A DNA stretch of 64,000 nt from Ceratothoa steindachneri. Lineage: Eukaryota; Arthropoda; Malacostraca; Isopoda; Cymothoidae. The stretch lies in assembly GCA_963969495.1 (NCBI GenBank), contig OZ018333.1, forward strand, positions 11,646,136-11,710,135, given 5' to 3'. This document shows, piece after piece, positions 1-11,288 of this stretch. The notes below the pieces were generated by a model that ran no database searches, was not told where the DNA came from, and saw nothing but the letters and a program-made list of their open reading frames with translations. Position 1 is the stretch's first letter; each line of letters starts with the position of its first letter. The translations under genes and the position numbers were made by a program.

Positions 1-540
1 GGCATTAAATAGGAAATATTGCAACCTTTGGCACCTATTAAGACGTTGACTGCCAAGCCCAATTTTGGGGCTGTGAAATTTTAATTTTTTTTAACACCAG
101 GGAAGTGACGTATATTGCAAATAAACTTACTTGAACCTAATTTTAGTGTTTTATTTCAATCCTATACTAATTAAAATTAGTGAAGTTCTATTTTTTTTCA
201 GAGGCCATGTCATCAATATTTTTTGACAGTCTATTACCTCAATTTTTGACATATATAGCTGAATTTTTTTAGTTTCTGAAGTAATTTATGCATAATGTGT
301 CCTACTTTCTTTTACTTACATACATAGACCAATTGCAAGGTCACAAAAATAAGGCTTTGTTTGTATATTTTACTTTGATTATATGTAGGCCATGTTAACA
401 ATAATTGTTGCATTTTTGCAAATAATCATATTTTTTTATTTTTCAGGCAGATAATAAAATAAAGTTATAGATTATAAAAATGTTTATATAGGTTAGAAAC
501 AAACTATAAATTAATATAAAATTACTAAAATTCACCTAAT
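1..540. other. AT-rich DNA, no gene seen
   Basis: No coding frame, RNA gene or clear repeat end is visible. It lies directly upstream of the piggyBac relic, so the element's 5' terminal repeat could be here, but I found no clear TTAA-flanked inverted terminus. Confidence 0.4.
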
Positions 541-1500
541 ATGTCTAAAAGAAAGCATTGTGATGCAGAATCAATTTGACAGGCACTCGATACAACTGAT
601 GTAGAGTCAGATATATCCGTTGATGATTCGGATTGTGATCCAAACGATGAAGTGTTTATTGCATTTAGTATCAGCAACAGCCAGGTTGATGACTTAGGCA
701 GAGGAAATGATATTGAAGAAATAGATAAGCAACTGAACAATCAATTGAGAAATTTGACTGTGGTGAGTGATGAAGAAAATGATAGAGAGGTGCTTGAAAC
801 AAATGCAGCAACCCCAAAATGGACAGAATACAGTGAAAGGCAGTCCACATTTACAGGAGATGAAGGAGCGATTGTGAAGCCTTCTGAACCAGATTCTTTG
901 AGACCAGAGGATGTATTCAAACTAATGATTAAGTCATGAAATTACTTGTTGAAGAAACAAACCGCTATGCTGATCAAGTGACTGAGCTAAGAAGAAAAGA
1001 ATAAACACTAACATCAAATGCAAGACACGTAAAATGGAATCCAACAACAGCTAGAGGAAATCAAAACCTTCTTAGGATTCTTACTGTGGATGGACCTTGA
1101 TAAAAAAGGAACTATTTCATCCTATTGGAGTACTTCGCCTCTAAACAGTAATCACATTCTTAAAAAAAAATGAGTAGGAATCATTTTCATTTCAATAATA
1201 ATGCAGAAATAGAGACTTGAGACAGGTTGGGAAAAATCAAACTTTTAGTTGATATTCTAATTTGAAAATACAAGTCCATTTATACCCCAGGAATGGTTGT
1301 TGTGATTGGTGAAACACTACTTCCATGGAGGGAAAGTTTGAGTTTCGGCAATATATACACAACAAGGCCCATAAATATGGGATAAAACTGTTCAAGGTCT
1401 GATCACTGAAAGGTTTCACATGTCCCCTGTGGAAAAATTGCAACAAGGGACTCAAGTGGCGCCAAACATGCTAGCTAGGATGCATCACATAGAGCCACAA
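541..1500 (+). pseudogene. piggyBac-like transposase pseudogene
   Basis: Relic of a cut-and-paste transposase of the piggyBac family (DDD nuclease, TTAA target). The frame opens at ATG 541 (MSKRKHCDAES), meets a TGA at 577-579, then stays open to 939 with an acidic N-terminal region as in piggyBac proteins. After a frame change at about 936 the family block EETNRYAD is read, then EIKTFLGFLLWMDL, SYWSTSPL and, further on, YTPGMVVVIGETLLPWR. The last block matches the catalytic region usually written IDES..W.GR, but the first catalytic Asp is Gly here (near 1,306). Several stops and shifts follow and similarity fades after about 1,500. It is 5' complete and 3' decayed, and cannot encode a working protein. 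Confidence 0.75.
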
Positions 1501-2289
1501 ATTATTATAATACATTGGAATCACCATAGACATCAATAATATCCATAGACAGACATACAAAAAAAAGCCATCAACATTAATTTATGACATGGCAGTCAAC
1601 GTATTAGAAGATCATTGCTTGATATCACCATTATTATTATTTATTATGTTAATTGATTCCAATTTAATATTTTCATTGCTATAAAAGAACTTGTAAAATA
1701 GCATTCTTTTTATTAGTGGAAGACTTGAAAAAATAATACAAGAAACAAAATTGTGATATGATAATGTTAGCAAAAATGAAGTGTTCACTTCAGATGGATT
1801 AATATCTGTGTTAATGATCAAGTTTAAGGAAGAAAATGCTGATAAAAACAACAGTATTAACATCTTGTATAGAATTAAAGGAATGTTGTAATGTAAAAGA
1901 TGTGTGTATCAAGAAATAATAGAAGCTCAATGTACAATTTTAATTTCATCTGAAACGCATGGTTGCTGCAAGGTATGTGAAACCTGAGCATAAATTTGGA
2001 ATAGGAAAATGTCTCAAGAGGGAGATCGCAGCATCTGTGGTCTTTCCAAGACCCTACGGAATAAAGAATACTGAATCCATTGGTGAAGATTTCTTTTACC
2101 CATAAGAGTCACTGATAACCTTTATCCAGCCAGCAATGAACAGAGCCTTCAATCAAAAAAGAAGAAAACTCTACCCACTGTAGTGCTTCATGCAAGAGGC
2201 ACTACCTAAGGAAGAATATTTGTAGCCACCAAGACAAACCAGAAACATAACTATCTACTCAGGAATGGTACCATAACGCAGTAGCAAGC
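1501..2289. other. No recognisable gene
   Basis: AT-rich sequence between the piggyBac relic and a LINE fragment. Short open stretches (for example 1,980-2,290) are broken and match no family I recognise. Part of it may be the degraded C-terminal half of the piggyBac element. Confidence 0.35.
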
Positions 2290-4262
2290 ACCTTATACAT
2301 CTATAAGTGAAACGAGAAAATTTTCAAGCAAACAGTTGATATCTTTGATGCTGAAGACAGAGTGTGACACTTTCCTGCAGGACGCCCTTATCCTGCCCTA
2401 TTGGGCATGAGTTAGCTCACCCAACCAGTATGCAAAATCCACGATTTCATGGGAATTCAGATATAAAATTGGCAGGCATCTTTGCCACCAGCATCTAGGT
2501 CTCCATGATACTGTATCGCCATGACGTACAAAGGCATTCCTCAGCTCGATAAAAATCTAAGCGGTGTTGCTGACAAGGCATGAAGACCTTGCAGATAATA
2601 CGGCATGGAATAGGAGTTGCGGAGACATAATTTGTGGAGAATAAGGGTGTCCTCGGCAAAAAGACTAATATTTACCAAGTTCTCAGGCAGGGGTAGTGAG
2701 ATATCTACCATGTGTCTGCGGGGATACCCTCAGTCAAGATCATGTTGAACAAATCTTAGAGGAAATGCAATGCCTCGCTCACCTTAGTGTCGAAGCATGG
2801 CATACTGGAAATCATCTGGAACAGGGGCAGTACCACACACGAAGCAAGAGTGGAACACAACTCAATGTAAACATATAGTAAAAAGGTTCTCCGCCTCTGG
2901 AGATAAAGTCAAGTCAGTGACCTTCAGAGACATCATGACTAAGGAATCCTGTGAAAATGGTCACAAAGGAAGTGTGGGCCAAGATTGCAGCCCCATTCTC
3001 TTGTGGGTCCTAAGAAAACTTGCCCAGAATCCTTTTGTGACTTGCTTCTACACCTCTACAAGTGGGCTCTTTTGGTTACATTAAGATATGTATGCCCATG
3101 AGTGAGAGTAGTGTGCATGTTTCAAAACATACTAGAACCTAACCCTAGATCAAAATTCCATGCAGTGAAATTGTTCAGGCGGCACTTATAGGAATAAGGC
3201 TTTTATTTGATGGCCGTCTCACAATCAACTGACCACTACAGAAGCAGTTGGCATGCAAAACAGCCAGACATTCTAGGAATAGTAGTAGGCCCAGAAGATG
3301 AGATTGCTGGAAAACTCAACGGCCTCATCTAGCGACCTAAACTAGTCAACTGAGGAAGAGAAATCAGTCATTTCCTGAAATGCTCACCACTGTACCCACA
3401 CCAAGCACCACCAGGGCCTTTCAGGTGGCAGTGGTCCAGAAAATGACATTTAAATGGGAAAGTGATAAATACCATTGGGGTCATTGAACATCTCCAACCC
3501 CAAATCAGCTTAAGCATCCTGAAAGCAAGGGAGTAGTTAGGGGAGAAAAATAAAACAGTTCTTGTAAAGTGATGTGTAAACAAAATCCAGGATGGGGGGG
3601 GGGGTCTACAACCCAAATCCAATAGTAGTACAGAGAGCTCAGCAAATGTGCTATAATGCAGCGGAAGTCCTTAGACAGTGGAATGTACACAGAAACTATA
3701 TCTCCTATCCAGACGCAGCTACACTGCTACTGACAGAAATGGACTATTTGAGGCATAGAGAAGAACAGACACATCATGCGTGGTATAAATGGTGCATCCT
3801 CCTGCCTGCCCTCCACCCCCATCCAGCTGTGGTTCGATCACAAAGCCATTCTACCCACAGTAGAATGGGCAGCGGACATACACCCTACATGACATCATTC
3901 AAGAAGACAGCTAACGGGAAAGGAGAAGAGATGAGCCTAAAACAGCTCAGGAACATCTTCAAAGAGAAGCCATCATGGAAAAGACCATATGCTCCAGGGA
4001 GGAAGAACTCCAGGCACTATTGGCTGAACAAGGGGGCTAAAAGTGGTGTCACCCTTGAGGACAGATCACTTCAAAACCTTGGGGGGAAGGCTCCTAGCTA
4101 TCAAGGATCCATTGTTTTTGAGCCACCCATTTCAGCCTTATGTAGGGATGTAGGGGACAAAGGTCCTTTTGGTGCTGTCCTCCTTTTGAGGGAGGAGTCA
4201 CAGATCTCAATCAAGGACTGTTCTGTTTGTTTCATCAACCCCTGCATGGTTCAAATGCAATA
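2290..4262 (-). mobile_element. RNase H-LINE fragment, copy B (RT to endonuclease)
   Basis: Fragment of the same LINE family as the full copy at 19,088-25,240. The order of matching blocks follows that copy from its RT region (about 20,700) to its endonuclease region (about 22,350), all on the minus strand. One matching block near 2,350-2,400 corresponds to the QGS motif region of RT, and the block at 3,360-3,420 to the RT/endonuclease linker. It lacks both ends of the element, including RNase H, and carries many frameshifts. The plus-strand open frame at 3,592-4,263 is an antisense shadow of the endonuclease part. Confidence 0.7.
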
Positions 4263-4386
4263 AGTTATGGAACACAGACACTACTGGCTGATGGACATGC
4301 CTTCTATTGTAACAATTTGGTCAGATAAAGAGAAAGTGGGGCACATTATTAAACTTGGTACTGTAAAATAAAATGAGCAAAATTAC

Positions 4387-4548
4387 CTTTTGTTGAAGGC
4401 AGTTTTGTATCCCTGTTTGATTAGTAACATTTGCTAAGTTTTTATCTTGCAAATTGAGGCTCTCTTTATTTTGATCAGTGAGAGAACTTTGATCTTCCAG
4501 ATCTTCTTCCTTAATCTCTTCTTTCATCAAAATCTCTCCAAACTCTTC
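4387..4548 (-). CDS. Coding exon 4 of a KEE-rich host protein
   Basis: Probable exon of a host gene. Read on the minus strand, an acceptor (tatctag) precedes GAAGAG at 4,548 and a donor (AAAG/gtaatt) follows at 4,387. The 162-bp exon is a whole number of codons (54) and is open throughout. It contains the acidic, lysine-containing block LMKEEIKEEDLEDQ, which includes sumoylation-like psi-K-x-E sites. It joins in phase 0 to the exon at 4,855-4,983. Arthropod zinc-finger and other nuclear proteins often have N-termini of this style; the DNA-binding part, if any, would lie beyond the left edge of the window. No domain is recognised, so the function is unknown. Confidence 0.6.
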
Positions 4549-4854
4549 CTAGATAAAAATATATTTCTATGTAAGAACCTGATGAATATTTGGTAGTTAC
4601 TAACAAAAGAACTACTAGAAAATATACTGCACACTAAAAGGCTATAGAAGTCCAAGCAAGTAGTGCAGTTTGCCTCATTAAATGAAAACACTGGTTCCAT
4701 GAAAAAGTCAAGGAATCCCAGATATTTTGAATTACAGTCAAATAATATTTGCAATCAGGCAAATGAATGGACCAATCAAGTGGAGATTCCAAGAGAGCTG
4801 CTATTGATACTGAATCATCAATAGCAATGCAAAGGATAAAATTCAAACACTTAC

Positions 4855-4983
4855 CTCTTTAACTGACCAATCTTTTGACATTATTTCATCACAACCAAAA
4901 ACTGTTGGTTCTTGTTCAGTTTCATCGCATGATTCAGAAAACTCTTCCTTGATCTTATGAGATGGGATTTCTTTGCGATCATC
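4855..4983 (-). CDS. Coding exon 3 of a KEE-rich host protein
   Basis: A 129-bp (43-codon) minus-strand exon bounded by a good acceptor (tttatatcag/GATGAT) and a near-consensus donor (AAAGAG/gtaagt). It is open in the phase shared by its neighbours and encodes an acidic sequence with HKIKEEFSES and DWSVKE, again psi-K-x-E-like. No catalytic or DNA-binding domain is present. The matching intron phase and similar composition tie it to the exons at 4,387-4,548 and 5,132-5,203. Confidence 0.65.
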
Positions 4984-5131
4984 CTGATATAAACGAAATG
5001 GTGATTTAAATCCTATTCAAAATTTCATCAATTATAATTATATAGACTATAGACAAGTGTAAAAAGAAAATTAGAAAATAGAACTAAAGGAATAATGAAG
5101 TAGGTATGTTAATATTTTAATTTTCAAATAC

Positions 5132-5203
5132 CTTTATATTATCCAAATTAGTGACCTGTGGATCTTCAAAGACTTCTTTTTTTATCATGTCTACAAAAGT
5201 ATC
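5132..5203 (-). CDS. Coding exon 2 of a KEE-rich host protein
   Basis: A 72-bp (24-codon) minus-strand exon with acceptor ccttttag/GATACT and donor AAAG/gtattt. It encodes DTFVDMIKKEVFEDPQVTN and then a short tail, with another lysine-glutamate motif (IKKE). It begins with an Asp codon directly after the intron, like exon 3. The only upstream candidate exon seen in this window is at 32,636-32,695. RNA evidence is lacking, so the link is inferred from splice sites, phase and composition. Confidence 0.55.
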
Positions 5204-5305
5204 CTAAAAAGGGGAAAAATCATCAAATTCTTATATATCAAAGGCTATTTATAGGGAAATATGATATCATCAGAGGACTTAAATATCATGGGACTGATAT
5301 ATCTA

Positions 5306-6037
5306 TTAAGGGGATACTATATTCCTTTTTTTAAACTTTTTAGTATGTTAGATTATCATATATCAAATTAAAGCTCATTAAAAGCCCCTTTTATTCCTGC
5401 CAAAATTATAATAACCTACAGCGCTGTTTTTGAGATACAGGGGGTTCTTTCAGAACCCCCTCCCATGAAACATGATATCATATAAATGGCTATAGAATTA
5501 CTAAAATTAGGTATTCAAACTCAATTCACAAGCATAAGATGCACATATGATTTAGTTATCATTTGAAATCCGTTTTCTTTAGTTCCATGAGAGTTTGTAT
5601 TAATGGTGGACTAAAACATATATTTTTCAGACAAGGTCAAGTATAGGTTTTGTTCTCAGTTGGAAAAGGGGGTGTTAGGTGAATAGTAGTGGTGTTCTGA
5701 ATGCCCTGGAATTTAATTTAATCTATATTCAAATGATGCTAAAAATATAAACCAGTTCTCAGGCAATGTTTTTTTTAGCAAATATTTAAAATCGCATGGT
5801 ATAGTTTTGCGTTTTGTTCACAAACCAACTTTAAAAATCTACGAGGAATTTCCACAAATGTATAAAATTTTCCATTATCATAACTTTCATCATGTTCTAC
5901 TCATGTTGCTAAAAAAATTATTATACCATAAAAAAGTGCATAAAATTTGCAATAAAATGATACAAAATAAAAAAAATGTGAATTTTGAATGAAAGAATTT
6001 GAAAAGTGACTAATGAAAAAATTTGTTATGCCCTTAA
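5306..6037 (+). mobile_element. TTAA-flanked MITE, copy 1
   Basis: Non-coding element bounded by TTAA at 5,306-5,309 and 6,034-6,037. The left end begins GGGGATAC and the right end finishes TATGCCC; an inverted copy at 45,466-46,193 has the same limits. TTAA duplication is the hallmark of piggyBac-type transposition, and a dead piggyBac transposase lies 4 kb away, but the short termini do not let me prove the link. The two copies share most of their about 725 bp, including the block around 5,430-5,460 (gggggttctttcagaaccccc). Confidence 0.7.
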
Positions 6038-7265
6038 TGAGTCCAGTACTGCCTGATATTTTCAACTCAAATAGCTTATTGGATATAACAATAGTGCTTT
6101 AGGGGCCCCCTGATCTTTCTGATTCATTTATTAAACCAATAGAGGTCCATGCCGAAGTTTCCAAATTCCTTGTAGAATTTGTGTTCAGGAAGCCCATGGT
6201 GGAATAGGCTTTTAAATACTTTAGATTTAAGAAGCAATTAATTGAGTTTTGTCCCATCAAGCAAAAGTATCAAAATGGCTTGGTATGTTTTCACAGTGTG
6301 ATAAACACACATATTGCACTCTACCATTTTCAATATTATCATCTATGATATCCTTCCTGAAATCCCAGCACCAAACTCTACAGCTATGTCAATGATATCA
6401 TCATCTTCACAATAACATGCAAAGAAACCCATGCAGATTGCAATCCATAATGCTACATAACAAGACTTGAATGCTGGCTACAACAGACCATAATTAATAT
6501 CTCACATTTACAACACACAAACTAGAGTACAGGAAACACCCACACAATAGGGTATTAAATATAAACTACTTTATAAGCACTGGCAAATATAAGGAGGGGG
6601 GGGGAACTGCCTAACCCTGGTGGCCACCTGGTTGAAAATACAGCGCTAAAGTGCCCTCTTGAGTTGCAAAAATGAGAGGTTATGCCCTATCAGCTCCCCT
6701 CTGAATAATAAAAACAAGAGGATCTGTACTCTTAGCTGCCCTCTTGAATGTTGAAAATGAGAGGATTTACCCCATCAGCTGCCCTCTGAGTGACAAAAAT
6801 TAGAGGATATGCCCGCTGAGGGACAACAAAAAGGTGGATGTGCCCTATTGGCTGCCTGTCGCAATTCTGTAGAATAGTCAAATCAATTTTTTTGAGAATA
6901 GAGCAAGAAAATAATGTCTTAATGAGTGCTTTGGTAGTGGATGACATGCAGTGCTGTGCGCTATTGGTTCCCTCAATGGTCTTAATTTGCAGTCTCTCTT
7001 GATGCCCTTCCAAAGGTAAACTGTCATTCTAAAGTGTTCTTTATGCTGCCAATACATGACAGCAGAATAGAAAATGGAATGCGGTGCAAATGGGTTTAAA
7101 ACTACCTTTTTCATCATCCATTTATTCCTATCTCTAAAACAATTCAAGCATACATTTTCAAATTTGAATGTCTTTTCAAGTTTATAATTTGAATGTGTAT
7201 TAGAATTTAGAATATTCATTGACAACCTACTTACTACTCACTGATGATACCATAAAAAATATAAA
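6038..7265. other. Intergenic DNA, no gene seen
   Basis: No supported coding frame. The stretch holds the 43-bp minisatellite at 6,652-6,856. The minus-strand open frames around 6,732-7,225 partly translate that minisatellite and show no family motifs. Confidence 0.4.
6652..6856. repeat. 43-bp minisatellite, about 4.7 units
   Basis: Imperfect tandem units start at 6,652, 6,695, 6,738, 6,781 and 6,815. Each begins GCCCTCT(T)GA and carries AAAA..AGAGGAT followed by a CC..ATCAGCT-like end. The first three units are 43 bp, the fourth is shortened to 34 bp, and the last decays. Confidence 0.7.
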
Positions 7266-7332
7266 TACAGTAAACCCTCGACATAACAAACTATATGGGG
7301 TGGGGGGTCATTCGTTAAAACCGAAAGTTCGT

Positions 7333-8342
7333 TGTAGTAGTTTGGTTGTCCGCCTCCCCTCCCCTATGTCTAATCTTTTTTCTTCTTTTGCAGAATGTGT
7401 GTGTGTGTGGATCGTGTGATCACCGTCTTTGCTTTGTGTGGGGGGACTCGATGGATCTCTATCGTGCTCCCCCATTCATCTCCTGTTTTCTTTTTAGGCG
7501 GATTCTTTCAGCAAATATTGTTAGTTTAGTAGTTTGGAAGTCATTAGTTGTGACTGAAGAAGGAAGAACCGCCTGGACGGAGGATAGGTGAGTGAAGATT
7601 GTGTGAGAGTGGATATGGTTGAATGAGTTAGGAGTAAAGATGTTTGAGTGTGGCAGTGAATAGGTGACTGAATGTGCCTTCTCTTTTCCAGTTCCGTGGT
7701 ACCGATTGTCGCCGACATCTGGCTTTCAGAGACGGCTGAAGCCAATCCTGACCCTCGCAAGTGTGCCTACCTTTTGGGGCAATTTTCTAACGTGTGGACC
7801 TTGGCCAGCACCTTCCAGTCTCCAGAGAGTGGTTGAAGCAGCATCCAACCGATTGTGACCCAGCAGTTGGTACCAACAAGCGTCCCAGCAACCCAAAATC
7901 CTCGGCTTTGCCGAGTCCTGGACCCCTCAGAATCCCGCAGAAAGTGATCCACCTCCCACTTTCTCCAATACGTCTCACTCGATTAGATAGTTAAGGGTGC
8001 ACCCATCTTTCGCGATATCTTGGTTCTAATATTCGTTGCGTGGCCAAGATCTTATTGTAAGGCCTTTAGTGTAAATATACATGCGTTTGTTGGCCAAGGT
8101 ATTATTGTGAGGCCAACTATATATATTTTTTTTTTGTGTTTAGAAATTGTAAATATTTTGGTGATTGGTTGAATTTGCATTTTTATTATTTACTGGGGTT
8201 GTGGTTGATCGCCATTATTCATTGGTTTTTAATAAATTTAGAAAATACTCTCTCTCCTCAATACACTCTCCTTGAACCACCAAGCGGACCTTGTCAGGGC
8301 GGCGGGAACTTTTGGCTGGGGACTCGCGATCCCGCCGCTACA
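7333..8342 (+). repeat. Solo LTR related to the intact Gypsy element
   Basis: A 1,010-bp LTR starting TGTAGTAGTTTGG and ending CCGCCGCTACA, like the LTRs of the element at 8,486-17,401. It is flanked by TCGT at 7,329-7,332 and 8,343-8,346 (4-bp target duplication), with no internal region attached, so it is a solo LTR left by recombination. The first 400 bp and last 130 bp match the intact element closely, while the middle (about 7,750-8,150) differs strongly, which marks a subfamily. It has an AATAAA at about 8,230, where the intact element reads AATTAAA. Confidence 0.85.
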
Positions 8343-8485
8343 TCGTTAAACCTGATGGCGTTAAAAGCAATGGAAATAACGAACCAGGTTCATTATGGAT
8401 ATGTAATACGTATGTAATTACTAATAAAGTTAAGTGGACTAAACAACATAGTATTGATACGAACCTTGCACTGTAGGAGACACGT

Positions 8486-9479
8486 TGTAGTAGTTTGGTT
8501 GTCCGCCTCCCCTCCCCTATGTCTAATCTCTTTCTTCTTTTGCAGAATGTGTGTGGGTGTGGATCGTGTGATCACCGTCTTTACTTTGTGTGGGGGGACT
8601 CGATGGATCTCTATCGTGCTCCCCCATTCATCTCCTGTTTTCTTTTTAGGCGGATTCTTTCAGCATATATTTTTAGTTAGAAAGTATAGGTAAAAGTTTG
8701 GAAGTCATTAGTTGTGACTGAAGAAGGAAGAACCGCCTGGACGGAGGATAGGTGAGTGAAGATTGTGTGAGAGTGGATATGGTTGAATGAGTTAGGAGTA
8801 AAGATGTTTGAGTGTGGCAGTGAATAGGTGACTGAATGTGCCTTCTCTTTTCCAGTTCCGTGGTACCGATTGTCGCCGACATCTGGCTTTTGGATACGGC
8901 TGAAGCCAATCTTGACTCGTGTGGCAGAAAAGGGACGCATTGATTGGGGCCTGAGCCCTCGCACTTTCCGCTCTGACTAGAGCCACCACTTCCTCATCCT
9001 TGAGTGCAAATCATTCGCCTTGGCTGAAGTGAACTTCCAGTCCCTTAAGAAAAGGGAACCTCTCTTCCCTCAAGAAAGCGGGCCCGCCTCCCTTTCCCTC
9101 CCCCTCCCCCTCCCATACCGGTAATAGTGCTCCCAGAGCTGAAGAAAGTAGAACAGACTCACATGGTGGCACTGGGCAATCTGTTTGTGAAGCCCTAAAC
9201 ATTTCCTATTTGCGTGTGTGTGGCCAGGGTATAGTTGTAAGGCCCACTATATATCTATATATATATAAATATCTTTGGTTGTGGTTTAAGATAGATAATA
9301 TTTTGGAAATTGGGTAATTTACATTTTTGTTTTTTGGGGTTGTGGTTAATTTCTTTTTTGTGTGTAAATTAAATTTAGAAAATACTCTCTCTCCTCAATA
9401 CCCTCTTCTTGAACCACCGAGCGGACCTTGTCAGGGCGGCGGGAATCTTTGGCCGGGGAATCGCGATCCCGCCGCTACA
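8486..9479 (+). repeat. 5' LTR of the Gypsy element
   Basis: It begins TGTAGTAG and ends GCTACA (TG..CA). It carries intron-like signals (tttgcag near 8,540; ggtgagt near 8,750; ttttccag near 8,850) and a TATATATATAAATA stretch near 9,255. A 9-bp inverted repeat (9,436-9,444 GCGGCGGGA with 9,467-9,475 TCCCGCCGC) can form a hairpin that closes four bases before the LTR end. Transcription start and poly(A) sites cannot be placed from sequence alone. Confidence 0.92.
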
Positions 9480-9485
9480 TATTTT

Positions 9486-9503
9486 TGGCGCCCGAATAGG
9501 GAC
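9486..9503 (+). promoter_or_regulatory. Primer-binding site, tRNA-Lys type
   Basis: TGGCGCCCGAATAGGGAC lies 6 bp after the 5' LTR. It is complementary to the 3' end of an animal tRNA-Lys (UUU) except for one base: the usual 18-mer has C where T is found at position 12. It would prime minus-strand DNA synthesis. Confidence 0.85.
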
Positions 9504-9556
9504 TGCCCGGTGGTTTGAGGAAGGAGAGGAGTGAGAGCCTGTGTTTTTTGTCCCTA

Positions 9557-11257
9557 ATGGAGGAGGAACAGATTGGGACCATGGAGTTGGAGATGAGAAG
9601 ACTAAATGAGTTAGTGCGGCAGAAAGACAGAGAAAATGCGCATTTGAGGGAAGAGAATGATAGTTTGAAAAGGAAAATGAGGGAGATGGAAGTGAGAATG
9701 GAAGAGAGGATTAAAGACAGTGAGGTGCGAATGGAGGAAAGATTGATGCGAATGCTGAATGAGAAAATGGGAGAATCAGGTGCAATTGGTGGGGGTGTGG
9801 CCTCGACTCCACTTGGAATTGACATGACTGATAAAAAGGGATTGACAGGCATAAAGGAACCCCTGCAAATGACTAGGCATCGAAAAAAGAAGACCCCAAA
9901 GACTAGATGCCCAGACCGACAGGAAAGGACCCGACTGGCTAGTATTGACTCCTTATATTTCAGCTCGAATGAAGGCATGAGTGAAAGTGGGAGAGAAGTG
10001 AGTGATAGTGAAAGTGATGCTGAGGTTCATCGGAGTATACTGATCAGAGAAGTGCCAAAGTTAAGTAAGTTTAGAGTGGAAGGAGCAAAAGATGTGAAAG
10101 TGTTTTTGAAAGAGTATGAAAATTATTGTAAGGAAAAATTTGGAGAGAATAATAGGTTTTGGGTGAAAGAGTTGTGCGAGTTTCTGGATGGGCGTATGAA
10201 GGATTTTTACCGGACGATTATGAGCGTGGGTGAGCCTAAGTGGGAGGTTATGAAAGAGAGAATAATAGAGCACTGTAAGAGGATGAAGACAAGTGTGAAG
10301 TATAAGAAAACAAATGGGTTTGAGGAAGCGAGAATGGGGAAGAATGAGGATGTGAATTCTTATGCGCATCGCTTAGAGTCCTTGGCACGAATGAGATTTG
10401 GAGATGACGGAATAAATGGGAATAAGGAGCTGATGAAGAAGTTTTTAAATACGGTTCCGAATGAAGTGAGTGAGTATGTGACGTATAAGAGGAAAGAGAA
10501 GATGAAATGGGCTGGTGAAAGATTGCTATGGAAGGATGTACTGGAGATGTTAGAGGACCGTGAATTTGAGGATTATGGAAGGGAGGAGGCCTCGATTCAC
10601 ACTGTGCGCAACTCAAGTAGAAGTAAGTTGCCCCAGTTCCGGTCCTATCGGGACGCGCTGATAGAGAACCCGATCGATGTGATGACAAGATTTTTAGAAA
10701 ATTATTACAGCGGGCAGAATGAACAACAGAGTGTGTATGTTGGCCGCCAACCGAGAGGGAGTAAAAGTAGGAGTGAGAGTCGGAATGGGTGGAGTAGGGT
10801 TCAGAATGGTCGGAATAGTGGTCGCACAAATGGTAGGAATGACAGTAGATCTAGAGTAAATGAGCCTAGGTGTCAGAGGTGCAAGAAAGTTGGGCATATG
10901 AGGGTTGACTGTCGCTGGTCACAAGGAAGTTGCTTTGGCTGTCGACAAATGGGGCACATGATAAAAGATTGTAGTCGTGCGAGGGAAAGAGCGTGTTATG
11001 GATGTGGAAGAATGGGCCACTTGGTACGAGATTGCAGGGAAGGTGGTCAAGTAAATATGAGTGGACCTGGAGTGTGTGGTAATTGTGGGCAGATAGGGCA
11101 TTATGCCAGGATGTGTGCCAGTCCAAGAGCTACCTGTGGTAAATGCGGAATGGTAGGTCATGCAACAAGGTTGTGTAGGACTGGAGAAAGATGCATGAAT
11201 GAAAGAATGAATGGGAATGATGCAAGTAATCGAGAGGATACGACTCAGGGAAACTAA
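9557..11257 (+). CDS. gag: Gypsy Gag polyprotein
   Basis: Structural protein of the particle. I chose the ATG at 9,557 (MEEEQIGTMELEMRR), since the frame upstream to 9,515 has only a TTG; this gives 566 residues. Residues 1-70 are heptad-rich and charged, likely a coiled coil. A central region (about 180-350) with FWVKELCEFLDGRM and VNSYAHRLESLARM resembles a Gypsy capsid. The C-terminus has five CCHC zinc knuckles between about 10,871 and 11,176, the first CQRCKKVGHMRVDC and the last CGKCGMVGHATRLC; most Gypsy elements have one to three. The TAA at 11,255-11,257 directly follows a slippery heptamer, so a fraction of ribosomes should continue into pol. Confidence 0.9.
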   Translation: MEEEQIGTMELEMRRLNELVRQKDRENAHLREENDSLKRKMREMEVRMEERIKDSEVRMEERLMRMLNEKMGESGAIGGGVASTPLGIDMTDKKGLTGIKEPLQMTRHRKKKTPKTRCPDRQERTRLASIDSLYFSSNEGMSESGREVSDSESDAEVHRSILIREVPKLSKFRVEGAKDVKVFLKEYENYCKEKFGENNRFWVKELCEFLDGRMKDFYRTIMSVGEPKWEVMKERIIEHCKRMKTSVKYKKTNGFEEARMGKNEDVNSYAHRLESLARMRFGDDGINGNKELMKKFLNTVPNEVSEYVTYKRKEKMKWAGERLLWKDVLEMLEDREFEDYGREEASIHTVRNSSRSKLPQFRSYRDALIENPIDVMTRFLENYYSGQNEQQSVYVGRQPRGSKSRSESRNGWSRVQNGRNSGRTNGRNDSRSRVNEPRCQRCKKVGHMRVDCRWSQGSCFGCRQMGHMIKDCSRARERACYGCGRMGHLVRDCREGGQVNMSGPGVCGNCGQIGHYARMCASPRATCGKCGMVGHATRLCRTGERCMNERMNGNDASNREDTTQGN

Positions 11258-11288
11258 GGAATGAGAGGGTTCCTTCTGGGGAATTCTC
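11248..11288 (+). promoter_or_regulatory. -1 programmed frameshift site, GGGAAAC
   Basis: GGGAAAC (11,248-11,254) sits in the correct register (caG GGA AAC) in the last sense codons of gag, next to its TAA. Slipping back one base gives GGG AAA CTA, exactly the open pol frame, which is clear of stops from 11,230. An imperfect hairpin 8 nt downstream (11,263-11,273 with 11,278-11,288, including two mismatches and G-U pairs) may stimulate it; a 6-bp stem AAGGAA/TTCCTT (11,256-11,261 with 11,270-11,275) competes. Confidence 0.75.

Noticed and set aside
3592..4263. 223-codon plus-strand open frame
   Set aside because: It is antisense to LINE copy B endonuclease sequence and shows no motif of its own.
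8454..9202. Many short open frames inside the LTRs, repeated at 16,417-17,124 and in the solo LTR
   Set aside because: They are identical because the LTRs are copies, they overlap on both strands, and none has a family motif.
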